The notes under the pieces were generated by a model. It was not told the origin of the DNA. It did not search any database and saw only the letters and a list, made by a program, of their open reading frames with translations. Made by a program: the position numbers and the translations under genes. Positions 55,552 to 64,000 of a stretch of 64,000 nt of DNA are shown piece after piece. How positions within the stretch are numbered: position 1 is the stretch's first letter; each line of letters opens with the position of its first letter. Source of the DNA: UBA668 sp040081465 (GTDB lineage Bacteria; Actinomycetota; Acidimicrobiia; Acidimicrobiales; Ilumatobacteraceae); NCBI GenBank assembly GCA_040081465.1, contig JBEBGL010000001.1:124001-188000 (forward strand). The letters are read 5' to 3'.

Positions 55552-56745
55552 CTAGGTCAGGGGCCGCAGCACCAGTCCAGTGCGGAGCTTTGGCGTGAAG
55601 AACGTCGACTTCGGCGGCATCAGCAGACCCTCGTTCGCCGTGCGACGGATCTCTTCGATGCTCGTCGGCCGAATCAGCACACCGACAGTGGCTTGGGTAC
55701 CGGTGACCATGTCGACGATGTGCTGCACGCCGTGTTGATAAGTGACTTCGATGGCTTGGTCGCGGAGTGCGTGTTCGAGGTAGGCGCCGTCGAGTCCTCG
55801 TACCTCTTCGAACGCTGAGCGTTTCGGCGTTAGCCAGACACCTGTGCCGTCGGGTCGAACCAGGCACAGCGCGCCGCGTTGGACCACCATCGACCCGAAA
55901 GCTGGAGTCACCGTTCCCGCGTCCTGCGTCTCGAAGCACCGGCGCAGCACGGTCAACAAGTCGTCGGCTGACACGCCGTGGTACAGCCGATGGATCGCGT
56001 CGATGCTCAGCTGGTCCTCGACCAATTCGGCAACGTACGTCAGCGTCAGCTCGGCGGCGGTATCGATCCCTCGGGTGGCTCGAACTTCGTCGCGATACGT
56101 GCGACTGATCGCATAGCGGTGATGCCCGTCGGCGATCAAGACCGAGCTTGCGGAGACTGCAGTACCGATGGCGGCCACGCGCTCCGCGCCGCTGACGCGT
56201 TCGACCGTGTGAACGACGCCCTGTTCGTCAGTGCAACTGCCCATCGGTTCGCCGGGGGCGCGCAGCAGGTCGGTGAGCCCTGCCGTCAGCGACAATCCCC
56301 AAACCGGCGACAGGTTGGCCTGGGTTGCTCTGGTCAGATCGAGGCGGTCGGTTTTGGCCTTCGGAACTGTCCGTTCGTGGGGGAGTACACCGCCGGCGCC
56401 TTCGTCGACTACCTCAAGCGCGCCAAGTACTCCGACGGTCTCGCGCTGCGCGCCTGCTTCATCGACGAAGCGAGTGCGGTACAGCGTGAACGACGGTTGC
56501 GGGTCGCGCACCAAGCTGCCGTCGTCGATCCATTCCGTCAATCGTTGGCCAGCCAGGTCGTACCGGGCCGGGCCGTCGGCGTCGCGCGGAACGTCGATTG
56601 CCACGATGTTGCGCGGATGCGACTTCAGCAGTGCGAGAACGTCGGCGTCGCTAAGCACGTCGTACGGGGGAGCGACGACCTTTTCGAGTGGCAAGGTCGG
56701 CGCGTAGCGGAGGGCAGCGAACGGTTCGAAGCGAGGCACTCCCAC
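55552..56745 (-). CDS. DUF1015 family protein
   Basis: A 397-residue protein. Hallmarks of DUF1015 are present: PFAALRYAP and VVAPPYDVLSDADVLALLKSHPRNIVAID at the N-terminus, LPHERTVPKAKTDRLDL, SVLIADGHHRYAISRTY (family DGHHRYET) and NEGLLMPPKSTFFTPKLRTGLV at the C-terminus. Proposed relatives include serine kinases (SerK/ParB-like nucleotide fold), but function here is unproven. Start is GTG 56745. It heads a minus-strand unit with fba and the frameshifted gene and diverges from the HAD gene. Confidence 0.9.
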   Translation of the reverse strand: MGVPRFEPFAALRYAPTLPLEKVVAPPYDVLSDADVLALLKSHPRNIVAIDVPRDADGPARYDLAGQRLTEWIDDGSLVRDPQPSFTLYRTRFVDEAGAQRETVGVLGALEVVDEGAGGVLPHERTVPKAKTDRLDLTRATQANLSPVWGLSLTAGLTDLLRAPGEPMGSCTDEQGVVHTVERVSGAERVAAIGTAVSASSVLIADGHHRYAISRTYRDEVRATRGIDTAAELTLTYVAELVEDQLSIDAIHRLYHGVSADDLLTVLRRCFETQDAGTVTPAFGSMVVQRGALCLVRPDGTGVWLTPKRSAFEEVRGLDGAYLEHALRDQAIEVTYQHGVQHIVDMVTGTQATVGVLIRPTSIEEIRRTANEGLLMPPKSTFFTPKLRTGLVLRPLT

Positions 56746-56779
56746 ACATTTGCAGCTCGCATGGCATCATGACTAGGTC

Positions 56780-57601
56780 ATGGGCGTCGGCGAACAACTC
56801 CACAGCGCCGCACCATGCGTTGTGCTCTGCGATCTCGACGGCGTGGTGTGGCTCGCGCATCAGCCAATCGCTGGTTCTGTGCAGGCGATCGCCGATCTGC
56901 GCGCCGCTGGTCATCGGGTGCTTTTTGTCACTAACAATTCGGGAGACACGATCGAGGTGCAGCAGGCAGCGCTCGCGGCGATTGGCATTCCAGCCGTGGG
57001 CGACGTGCTGACATCGGCAATGGCTGCGGCTCGATTGGTGCAGCTCGGTGAACGCGTGTTGGTGTGCGGAGGCGATGGCGTTCGCCAAGCGGTGCGTAGC
57101 CGCGGGGCCACGGTTGTCGGCGACGGCACTGACGAGAGTGCCGACGTAGTCATGGTTGGTTTCCACCGCTCGTTTGACTTCGCTGGGCTCACGCGGGCGG
57201 CGACAGCTGTGCGTCGCGGTGCGCGCCTGATCGGCACCAACGACGATGCGACATATCCCACGCCAGATGGACCGATCCCCGGCGGCGGATCAATCCTTGC
57301 CGCAGTCGAGACCGCGGCGGGCGTGGCTGCGGTGGTGGCCGGCAAGCCGCACGATCCGATGGCGCAGCTGGTGCGTGCGGAGATCGGCGACCAAGCAGCT
57401 GCAGCCGCAGTGATGGTGGGTGATCGGCCAAGTACCGACGGCCTATTTGCGCAAACGCTCGGCTGCGTTTACGCACACGTCCATAGCGGCGTGACCCCGC
57501 AGGGTACGGCGATCAGCCCTGCCCCGGAGTTGATTGCCGCGGACCTGGCCGCTGTCGCGGCGGCCGTTTTGTCGGGATGGTCGCCAAGAGAGCGCAGCTA
57601 G
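56780..57601 (+). CDS. HAD-superfamily phosphatase, NagD/class IIA type
   Basis: A 273-residue hydrolase. Motif I is CDLDGVVW (nucleophile Asp18, acid/base Asp20), motif II VTNNSG, the class IIA cap contains DVVMVGFHRSFDF and GTNDDATYPTPDGPIPGGG, motif III is the lysine in AGKPHDPMA, and motif IV MVGDRPSTDGLFAQTLG. Relatives act on p-nitrophenyl phosphate, phosphoglycolate or nucleotides; the substrate is not predictable. It starts 34 bases from the divergent DUF1015 gene. Confidence 0.9.
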   Translation: MGVGEQLHSAAPCVVLCDLDGVVWLAHQPIAGSVQAIADLRAAGHRVLFVTNNSGDTIEVQQAALAAIGIPAVGDVLTSAMAAARLVQLGERVLVCGGDGVRQAVRSRGATVVGDGTDESADVVMVGFHRSFDFAGLTRAATAVRRGARLIGTNDDATYPTPDGPIPGGGSILAAVETAAGVAAVVAGKPHDPMAQLVRAEIGDQAAAAAVMVGDRPSTDGLFAQTLGCVYAHVHSGVTPQGTAISPAPELIAADLAAVAAAVLSGWSPRERS

Positions 57602-57610
57602 GCTGACCGT

Positions 57611-58090
57611 ATGGCGACAAATCCAACTCTCAAGAAGATGCTCGATGCTGGCATGCAGTTCACCGAGATGACGCAGAAGCAAGCCGAGAAGATTGTCAAA
57701 CAATTCGTGAAGGCTGGCCAGGCGCGCAAGAAAGACAGCGACGAACTCGTCCGCCAGATGGTCGACCGTGGGCGCACTCTCAGCGAACAAGTCGTAGCGG
57801 CCGTCCAGGCCGAGCTTGCCAAGCAGATGGGCAAGTTCGCGGGTCGCCTCGACGACGTCGAAGCCCGCGTAGAAGCACTTGCGGCCAAGGTCGGTGACGC
57901 TGCCAAGTCGGCGACCGACAAAGTCGCGGCAAAGATGGCGCCCGCCGCCGCTCCTGCTCCAAGCACAACGCCGACGGCAACGCCAACCACGGCACCTGCC
58001 ACGTCACCTGCCACGACAAAGGCCGACGCGCCGGCAGCGGTCGAGCCAACTGCCGTTGAGTCAACGAAGGCCGATTCGCAGAGCGACTGA
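57611..58090 (+). CDS. Phasin-like coiled-coil protein with Ala/Thr/Pro tail
   Basis: A 159-residue protein. Residues 1-110 are amphipathic helix (MLDAGMQFTEMTQKQAEKIV, KDSDELVRQMVDRGRTLSEQ) resembling phasin/PhaI-type or apolipoprotein-like helices; residues 112-159 are an Ala/Thr/Pro-rich low-complexity tail. A TAGGCT -10-like hexamer lies just before ATG 57611. No PHA synthase is in the window, so granule association is only a possibility. Its stop overlaps the tlyA ATG. Confidence 0.72.
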   Translation: MATNPTLKKMLDAGMQFTEMTQKQAEKIVKQFVKAGQARKKDSDELVRQMVDRGRTLSEQVVAAVQAELAKQMGKFAGRLDDVEARVEALAAKVGDAAKSATDKVAAKMAPAAAPAPSTTPTATPTTAPATSPATTKADAPAAVEPTAVESTKADSQSD

Positions 58091-58851
58091 TGGTCGTGAG
58101 GCGTCAGCGTCTCGACGCCGAACTTGTCCGTCGGGCACTGGTCGAAAGCAGAACCGATGCTGCGACCGCTATCGAATCTGGGCGCGTGCAAGTGAACGGA
58201 GCCATCGCCGAAAAGGCGTCACGGCAGGTGCACGCCGCCGATGCGATCGTCCTGCTCGGACCCCCGCCGCGTTTCGTGAGTCGCGGCGGCGAGAAGTTGG
58301 ATGCCGCGCTCACTGGCTTCGCAGTAGAGGTGCAGGGCAAGCGCGTGCTTGATGCCGGTGCCAGCACCGGTGGCTTCACGGACTGTCTGTTGCAACGCGG
58401 TGCCGCCCACGTGGTTGCACTCGATGTTGGCCATGGTCAGTTGCATCCCCGAATTCGCAACGACGCGAAGGTGACGGTGCTCGAGCGGCTACACATTCGC
58501 TCTGCAACCCCTGCGGTGATTGGCGGCCACGTCCAGCTAGCGACAGCCGACCTCTCGTTCATCTCGCTGACGCGGGCGCTCGACGCGCTAATCACCTGCT
58601 GTGAGCCTGGCGGTGAGCTAGTTCTGCTAGTCAAGCCGCAGTTCGAAGCCGGGCGAGTGGAGGTATCGAGGGGCCGTGGCGTGATTACCGACCCCGAGAT
58701 TCATCGTCGCGTCCAGGACGAGGTGACGGCCGAGCTGCAAGCTCGCGGCTGCACCGTGGTCGACTGGATGGCCTCGCCGTTGACCGGCGGCGACGGCAAT
58801 CGTGAATTCCTTGTGTATGCCACCACTCAGCGGTCAGGATTCCCCGCGTGA
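58090..58851 (+). CDS. tlyA: TlyA family rRNA 2'-O-methyltransferase
   Basis: A 253-residue protein with an N-terminal S4 RNA-binding domain (RRQRLDAELVRRALVESRTDA...RVQVNGAI) and an FtsJ/RrmJ methyltransferase domain (SRGGEKLDAAL, VLDAGASTGGFTDCLLQRGAAHV, ATADLSFISL, LVKPQFEAGR). TlyA in mycobacteria methylates 16S C1409 and 23S C1920 and affects capreomycin sensitivity; whether this one modifies both is unknown. It overlaps the phasin-like gene by one base and nadK by four. Confidence 0.92.
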   Translation: MVVRRQRLDAELVRRALVESRTDAATAIESGRVQVNGAIAEKASRQVHAADAIVLLGPPPRFVSRGGEKLDAALTGFAVEVQGKRVLDAGASTGGFTDCLLQRGAAHVVALDVGHGQLHPRIRNDAKVTVLERLHIRSATPAVIGGHVQLATADLSFISLTRALDALITCCEPGGELVLLVKPQFEAGRVEVSRGRGVITDPEIHRRVQDEVTAELQARGCTVVDWMASPLTGGDGNREFLVYATTQRSGFPA

Positions 58852-59714
58852 GCTCTGTGCTGTTGGTTGCCCATCACGATCGGCTGGAGGCCGGCGCATT
58901 GGCGCGGGTAGCGGCCGATTGGCTGAAGGCACATGGCCACGAGCCGTGGATGATGGCAGACGACGCGGATGCGTTGGCGCTCAACGACTTGGTCGCCGAT
59001 CACAACCCTGGAAGTGCCGACCTCGCGCTCAGCTTGGGTGGCGATGGCACCATGCTGCGCACGGTCCAACTGCTCGGTGAGCACGCAGTGCCGATCATCG
59101 GTGTCAATGTCGGACTGCTCGGCTACCTCACAGAGGTCGAGCCCGACGCGCTGTGCCCAGCACTCGAGCGATACTTCGAAGGTGCCGCTACCGGAGAGTG
59201 GCACATCGATGAACGCATGCTGCTGACAACGTCGGTGATTCGCGCGGCTGCCGGCAGCGAGCCACCGACGCGGTTCGCGCTGAATGAGGCGGTCATCGAG
59301 AAGCAGGACTCGGGCCACACAGTTCGACTGCAGGTGTGGATCGACGGTGCACCGTTCACGTCATACGCGGCTGACGGGCTGATCCTGGCGACACCGACCG
59401 GTTCTACCGCCTATTCGATGTCGGCGCGTGGGCCGGTGCTCTCGCCGCGGTTGCGTGCAGTGTTGCTGACGCCTGTCTCACCGCACATGCTGTTCGATCG
59501 CTCGTTGGTCCTCGACCCCAGTGAACTGGTTGAGGTTGAGGTCATCGGGCATCGCTCGGCGACGCTGTCGATCGACGGGCAGCCCGCCACAGAATTGGCG
59601 ATGGGGGATCGCGTGTCAGTTGCGCCAGCGCAACACGTCGCGCGTTTCGTGCGCTTCGGAAACAGGCGTTTCCACCAAATCTTGAAGGCGAAGTTTGGCT
59701 TGGCGGATCGGTAG
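58848..59714 (+). CDS. nadK: NAD kinase
   Basis: Phosphorylates NAD to NADP. The 288-residue enzyme has the GGDGT motif at 64-68, GVNVGLLGYLTEV, NEAVIEK, and the glycine-rich ADGLILATPTGSTAYSMSARGP. GTG 58848 overlaps the tlyA stop, and recN begins right after the stop. The tlyA-nadK-recN order is common in actinobacteria. Confidence 0.95.
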   Translation: MSSVLLVAHHDRLEAGALARVAADWLKAHGHEPWMMADDADALALNDLVADHNPGSADLALSLGGDGTMLRTVQLLGEHAVPIIGVNVGLLGYLTEVEPDALCPALERYFEGAATGEWHIDERMLLTTSVIRAAAGSEPPTRFALNEAVIEKQDSGHTVRLQVWIDGAPFTSYAADGLILATPTGSTAYSMSARGPVLSPRLRAVLLTPVSPHMLFDRSLVLDPSELVEVEVIGHRSATLSIDGQPATELAMGDRVSVAPAQHVARFVRFGNRRFHQILKAKFGLADR

Positions 59715-61304
59715 ATGCTGCACGAACTTCACATTGAGTCGCTCGGAGTCATCGACACACTCGACCTAGTGCTCGGCTCGGGCCTCACCGCACTGACCGG
59801 TGAGACCGGAGCTGGCAAGACGATGCTCGTCGAAGCGATCAGCCTGTTAGTGGGTGGGCGCGCCGACTCGACCATGGTGCGCCCGGGCACCACAGAGGCG
59901 CGCGTTGAAGGACGCTTCGTAGTCGACGGCGAGGAGTACGTGGTTGCGCGAGTCATTCCGGCCGATGGCCGTTCGCGCGCGTACATCAACGGTCGGCTCG
60001 CGACAGTCGGCAACCTCGCCGAACTCGGTGAGGGCTGCGTCGACCTGCATGGCCAGCACGCCCACCAGAGCCTGCTCTCTGGCCCGAATCAGCGCGAAGC
60101 GCTCGATCGCTTTTGCCGCACCGACCTCGAACCACTTCGCGTCGCGCGCCTGGCGCTCGGCGAAATCGACGCTGCGCTCGCAGCGCTGGGTGGCGATACA
60201 AAGTCGCGCGAGCGCGAGCTCGACCTGCTTCGGTTCCAAGTTGAAGAGTTGAGCGCCGCTGCAATCGTCGCCGCCGACGAAGACGTGCAGTTGGACGGCG
60301 AGCTAGATGTGTTGGCCCGGGCGCTTGAGTACCGCGAGATGGGTGCCGTAGCACTGGCGGCGCTCACCGACGAGGACCGCGCGGTCGACGGGGTCGGTGC
60401 GGCACTGCACGCGCTCTCCGGTCGGGCGCCATACGCACAACTCGAGGAACAACTTCGCGCAGTCGCGGCCGAACTGACCGACGTTGCCGCCGAGCTCCGC
60501 GCCCGCGCCGACGGCATCGAAGAGAACCCGCATCGCCTTGCCGAGGTGCGCGAGCGCTTGCAACTGCTGCGTGATTTGCGGCGCAAGTACGGTGAATCGC
60601 TCGCCGACGTGATCGCGTTCCAAGAGTCGGCGCAGCTGCGTCTGGTCGAGCTCGAGGGATACGAACAGCGCGTCGCTGAACTCGAACGCGACCGTGCCCT
60701 CTCGTTGGCAGCCGAACGCGCTGCCGCTGCCGTTGTCGGTGCAACGCGCCGAAACGGCGCCAATGCGCTCGCCGAGAACGTGCAGCAGCACTTGCGTGAG
60801 CTGGCGATGCCTCACGCCAAAGTCGAGATCGTGGTCGGGGAGATCGACCCCGGTGACGAGATCGCGTTCCTGCTCGCCGCCAACCCTGGTTCGCCAGTCT
60901 TGCCGCTTGCGCGAGTCGCAAGCGGAGGCGAGCTCGCACGGGCAATGCTTGCTCTGCGGCTTGTGCTGACGGAGGCGCCCGACACGCTTGTTTTCGACGA
61001 GGTCGACGCTGGCGTCGGCGGCGCGGCAGCAGTTGCGGTCGGCCGCAACTTGGCCGCACTCGGCGAACGCCATCAGGTACTCGTTGTCACTCACCTTGCG
61101 CAAGTCGCCGCACTCGCAAGTCGGCAAGTCGTCGTCAGCAAGCACGTGGCCGATGGTCACACCCGTGCGACCGCCCGAGTGGTGTCGGGTGCCGAGCGGG
61201 TGGATGAGGTAGCGCGCATGCTGTCGGGCGACGAACTCGGGGAGTCGGCCCGACGACATGCATCCGATCTGCTCGGTCCTCGCGCCGGAAGCCCTGTGCT
61301 GTGA
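59715..61304 (+). CDS. recN: DNA repair protein RecN
   Basis: SMC-like ATPase acting in double-strand break repair. The 529-residue protein has Walker A GETGAGKT (29-36), a Q-loop region with DLHGQHAHQSLL, a central coiled coil, the ABC signature LARVASGGELARAMLALRLV, Walker B TLVFDEVDAGVGG and the H-motif VVTHLAQVAA. It abuts nadK with no gap. It is slightly shorter than E. coli RecN (553). Confidence 0.94.
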   Translation: MLHELHIESLGVIDTLDLVLGSGLTALTGETGAGKTMLVEAISLLVGGRADSTMVRPGTTEARVEGRFVVDGEEYVVARVIPADGRSRAYINGRLATVGNLAELGEGCVDLHGQHAHQSLLSGPNQREALDRFCRTDLEPLRVARLALGEIDAALAALGGDTKSRERELDLLRFQVEELSAAAIVAADEDVQLDGELDVLARALEYREMGAVALAALTDEDRAVDGVGAALHALSGRAPYAQLEEQLRAVAAELTDVAAELRARADGIEENPHRLAEVRERLQLLRDLRRKYGESLADVIAFQESAQLRLVELEGYEQRVAELERDRALSLAAERAAAAVVGATRRNGANALAENVQQHLRELAMPHAKVEIVVGEIDPGDEIAFLLAANPGSPVLPLARVASGGELARAMLALRLVLTEAPDTLVFDEVDAGVGGAAAVAVGRNLAALGERHQVLVVTHLAQVAALASRQVVVSKHVADGHTRATARVVSGAERVDEVARMLSGDELGESARRHASDLLGPRAGSPVL

Positions 61305-62938
61305 CCGAGGCGCTGACAACGACTGCAAGCGAACTGACGCCTTCGGGGTTTCGTCGCGACACGCTGACGGTGACCGTGTGCACACTTATCGCACGCGTCA
61401 GTGGGTTCGGCCGCGTGATGGCGGTCGCTGCCGTGATGGGCAACGGGGTACTCGCCGACGTTTACCTGACGGCCAACATGATTCCGAACTTGCTGTTCGA
61501 ACTCGTCGCGCTCGGGGTACTGCAAGCCGTGTTGGTGCCGTCGTTCGTTGCGGCGCGCCGTGAGGGCGGTGACGCCGCGCTGAGTGCTGCTGCTCGTGCA
61601 ACGTCGGGCGTCATCGTCGGAGTTTTGTCGCTCGTCGCACTCATCGGCCTGGCAACTGCGCCGTTGGTAGCCAGGTTGCTCGTCGCATCGGAACCGTCCG
61701 CCGCCGTGGCCAGCGAGAAGCTCGACGTGATGGTGCCGATGGTTCTCGTGTTTGTGCCGCAGATCATCTTCTACGGCGTCGTCACGGTTCTCAGCGCTGC
61801 CTTGCACGCGAAGGGGCGCTTCATCGCCGCCGCACTGGCGCCTGCCGTCAACAACGTCATCGTGATTGTCGCCTGCGTGTTGTTCCGCGCCAACCGCGAT
61901 GGACGCGTCGCCGACCTTGAACTTACGGCATGGCAGTTCGCGCTCATCGCCGGCGGAACCACGATCGGCGTCTTGCTGTTCAGCCTGACGCCGGCATTCG
62001 CACTGCGGCGCGCAGGAGTGCAGTGGTGGCCGCAGTGGCGGCCAAAGCACCCTGCCGTCGTCTCGATGAAGCGATCGTTCCGTTGGGCCACGCTGTCGAT
62101 TGTCGGCACTTTGGTTCCGACGGCCGCTGCATTGGTGATTGGCAACGGAGCTGCTGGCGGCGTCGCCGTGTTCGTATACGCCTTCGCGTTCTTCGTGCTC
62201 CCCCATGCACTGATCGCAGTCACCATCGCCACCACGTTGGTGCCGCGGGTGGCCGACGCTTGGCAAAGCGAACGCCACGACGAGGTACGTGCTGCGATCG
62301 ACGGCGCCGTTCGGCTGGCAGTTCCTTTGTTGGTGCTGGCCGGCGCGGGAATGGCAGCACTCTCTTGGCCGGTGACGCGCCTGCTGGCTGGCGTTGGTCA
62401 GGCCGCCAGCCAGGGCTTCGGCCCGATTGCTCACACGCTGGCCGCGTTCGGCCCCGGCCTGATCGGTTACGGAATCGCGTTCGTGATGATCCGTGTCCTG
62501 TTCGCGCTCGACGATGTTCGTCGCTCTTCGCTGTTGATGATCTCCGGCGCACTCACCGGCGTAGGAGTGATGGCGCTCGCGGCGCACCTGATGGCAGCTG
62601 ACGAACGGGCGCCGGCGCTGGCCATCGGGTATGGCGCGTCACAACTGGTCGCTGCAGTGCTGCTCACTCGCCGCGTGAACGCACTGACAGGCGCGATGGC
62701 ATTCGCGCGGCTCGCCCGAGTGCTACTCGAGTCCTTACTCGCCGGTTTCGCCGCCTACGGGGTGATGCTGATGGTCGTCGCACTATTTGAGCCCACGCGA
62801 CTTAAGGCTGTGCCCGCAGTGTTGCTTGGCGGCATGTCAGGTGTTGTGGTCTTCGCGGCTGTCATTGCTGCGTTTCATCGCCAAGCGGTGCTAGATCGCT
62901 GGCGCCGGGTTCGCTCTGCTGGCGACGCGGCGACGTAG
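61301..62938 (+). CDS. murJ: Lipid II flippase MurJ (MviN family)
   Basis: A 545-residue polytopic membrane protein of the MOP superfamily with 13-14 predicted helices. The opening TVCTLIARVSGFGRVMAVAAVMGNGVLADVYLTANMIPNLLFELVA is the MviN signature. It is expected to move lipid II across the membrane for peptidoglycan synthesis. No kinase-like extension as in mycobacterial MviN is present. GTG 61301 overlaps the recN stop. The 3' end overlaps the convergent PAP2 gene by 48 bases. Confidence 0.9.
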   Translation: MTEALTTTASELTPSGFRRDTLTVTVCTLIARVSGFGRVMAVAAVMGNGVLADVYLTANMIPNLLFELVALGVLQAVLVPSFVAARREGGDAALSAAARATSGVIVGVLSLVALIGLATAPLVARLLVASEPSAAVASEKLDVMVPMVLVFVPQIIFYGVVTVLSAALHAKGRFIAAALAPAVNNVIVIVACVLFRANRDGRVADLELTAWQFALIAGGTTIGVLLFSLTPAFALRRAGVQWWPQWRPKHPAVVSMKRSFRWATLSIVGTLVPTAAALVIGNGAAGGVAVFVYAFAFFVLPHALIAVTIATTLVPRVADAWQSERHDEVRAAIDGAVRLAVPLLVLAGAGMAALSWPVTRLLAGVGQAASQGFGPIAHTLAAFGPGLIGYGIAFVMIRVLFALDDVRRSSLLMISGALTGVGVMALAAHLMAADERAPALAIGYGASQLVAAVLLTRRVNALTGAMAFARLARVLLESLLAGFAAYGVMLMVVALFEPTRLKAVPAVLLGGMSGVVVFAAVIAAFHRQAVLDRWRRVRSAGDAAT

Positions 62939-63757
62939 CCGACTCTCGCGCCAGCGCAGCAAGGCGATGGCCGCGAAGAAGGTGACGACTCCGCCGACCG
63001 CATCGAGGAAGTAGTGGTTGCCGGTAATCACGATTGCAACCAGCGTTAGCACCGGGTAGGCGATGCCCGCTATACGAGTCGCGCGGTGCGTCCCGTAGCG
63101 GTACAGCACCACGGCGCACCACACAGACCACGCGAAGTGCAAACTCGGCATCGCCGCGTACTGATTGGCGACGGCCTTAGCAACAGGCGAGTGATAACTC
63201 CATAATCCGCCAACGGTGTCGAGCGTGTCGACAAAACACTTTCCGATCGCATAGCCATCTGGGCCAGGCACCGGAATGTCGTCGTTGCACTTGTACAAGC
63301 GCGGTGGTGCGAGCGGGAACGCCCAGTAGCCGATCAGCGCCAAGAACGTCGTGAAGCCGAGCAGGTTACGCATATGGCGGTAAGCGGCGTGACGTCGGCG
63401 GTAGAGCCAAATCAGCAAGCCGGCGGTGATGAGAAAGTGCAAAGTGCCGTACACGATGTTCATCACCTTGATGAACCAGTACGCCGCGAGCACTGCTTCC
63501 TGCATCGCCTGCTCGTGGAATATGAGCAGTGTCTTTTCCCAGTCGACGAGGTGTCGAGCATTCGAGTATGCGCGGTTGGTGACACCTTGATCGGCCAGGC
63601 TTCGAATGGTTTGGTAGACGTAATAGAACCCGATGACCAGCGCTGTCTCTCGCAACCAGCCGCGATGGACTCTGCGTGTAGGGAGACCGGTTGCCACTGG
63701 CGACACAGCTGGAGCCGGTGCCATCGCCGGGCTCGCCGGCGGCGAATCCATGTTCAC
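62891..63757 (-). CDS. PAP2-superfamily membrane protein (AUR1/inositolphosphotransferase-like)
   Basis: A 288-residue protein with an Ala/Pro-rich N-terminus and about six membrane helices. The phosphatase motifs are MPSLHFAWSVW (family PSxH) and TGNHYFLDAVGG (family SRxxxxxHxxxD, here H...D). This subgroup (PAP2_3) includes inositol phosphorylceramide synthases and phosphatidylinositol-mannoside-related enzymes in actinobacteria; substrate unknown. GTG 63757 overlaps the stop of a second PAP2 gene upstream; ATG 63751 is an alternative. Confidence 0.85.
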   Translation of the reverse strand: MNMDSPPASPAMAPAPAVSPVATGLPTRRVHRGWLRETALVIGFYYVYQTIRSLADQGVTNRAYSNARHLVDWEKTLLIFHEQAMQEAVLAAYWFIKVMNIVYGTLHFLITAGLLIWLYRRRHAAYRHMRNLLGFTTFLALIGYWAFPLAPPRLYKCNDDIPVPGPDGYAIGKCFVDTLDTVGGLWSYHSPVAKAVANQYAAMPSLHFAWSVWCAVVLYRYGTHRATRIAGIAYPVLTLVAIVITGNHYFLDAVGGVVTFFAAIALLRWRESRLRRRVASRANPAPAI

Positions 63758-64000
63758 ACCGATTCGTGAGCGAAGTCAGCGGGCAACGCGCGCATTGCAC
63801 GTCGGCGAGTGACAACTCGGAGGATCCAGTTTGCGAGCAGCATTACCAACACGCCGCCGACTGCATCGAGAAGGTAGTGATTGGCAGTCGCCATGATGGC
63901 GAAGAGGGTCATCCCAACGTGGAACACGCCGATGTTGCGTAGCGTGCGCGAGCGGGTGCAGGCGAAAATGACGACGGCGCACCAGACGGCCCAGGCGAAG
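63754..64000 (-). CDS. Second PAP2-superfamily membrane protein, C-terminal fragment (cut by window end)
   Basis: Only the last 82 codons are visible. The fragment opens FAWAVWCAVVIF and contains ATANHYLLDAVGGVLVM, which parallels FAWSVWCAVVLY and TGNHYFLDAVGG of the neighbouring PAP2 protein. The two genes overlap by two bases (GTGA), so this is a tandem duplicate transcribed first. The tail RRAMRALPADFAHESV is hydrophilic. Confidence 0.82.
   Translation of the reverse strand, partial: FAWAVWCAVVIFACTRSRTLRNIGVFHVGMTLFAIMATANHYLLDAVGGVLVMLLANWILRVVTRRRAMRALPADFAHESV

Overview
The window is chromosomal DNA from a high-GC actinobacterium, most plausibly class Acidimicrobiia. The evidence is the actinobacterial gene order aroC-aroK-aroB-aroQ-pepP-efp-nusB-carAB-(pyrD)-mihF-gmk-rpoZ-coaBC-metK-priA-def-fmt-rsmB, the presence of mIHF, a PriA-like protein without a Walker A motif, and a 23S rRNA with the extra helix typical of Gram-positive high-GC bacteria. 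The class assignment is inference. Genes are packed tightly, with many ATGA/GTGA stop-start overlaps.

Layout. 0-6.5 kb: shikimate genes (aroC end, aroK, aroB, aroQ) with an acetyltransferase, then a proline peptidase, EF-P, NusB and a DUF2079 membrane protein. 6.6-12 kb: pyrimidine genes carA, carB and pyrD behind a 14/14 match to the PyrR-binding RNA consensus. 12-17.5 kb: mihF, gmk, rpoZ, coaBC, metK, priA. 17.5-22.3 kb: an rRNA-type methyltransferase on the minus strand, then def-fmt-rsmB-moaB and three small genes. 22.4-28 kb: infC (ATA start, structured leader), rpmI, rplT, an rRNA methyltransferase, pheS, pheT. 28-29.2 kb: YqgE and a DUF4230 protein. 29.3-35.5 kb: an arginine operon argC-argB-argD-argF-argR-argH plus mpg, lacking argJ and argG, behind an operator of two ARG-box-like palindromes superimposed on a promoter that predicts a leaderless argC mRNA.

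35.6-43.8 kb is the main accessory region. It holds a secreted RHS/YD-repeat giant of about 2,515 aa with a DNRLRE-like region, two PA14-like domains, an inserted beta-rich domain, an RHS core and an unrecognised C-terminal tip. A 56-aa single-span membrane ORF overlaps its 3' end and a DUF4870 membrane protein follows. This resembles a polymorphic toxin/immunity locus and is the best candidate for something undescribed.

44-52 kb: a DUF2332 protein, tyrS, and a complete 16S-23S-5S operon with promoter, boxA elements, a perfect 23S processing stem and a terminator; the spacer has no tRNA gene. 52-64 kb: an Arg/Pro/Gly-rich TPR-like protein, a small SSB-like protein, a frameshifted TIGR03086-family gene, fba, a DUF1015 protein, a HAD phosphatase, a phasin-like protein, tlyA, nadK, recN, murJ, and two tandem PAP2-type membrane proteins, the last cut by the window end.
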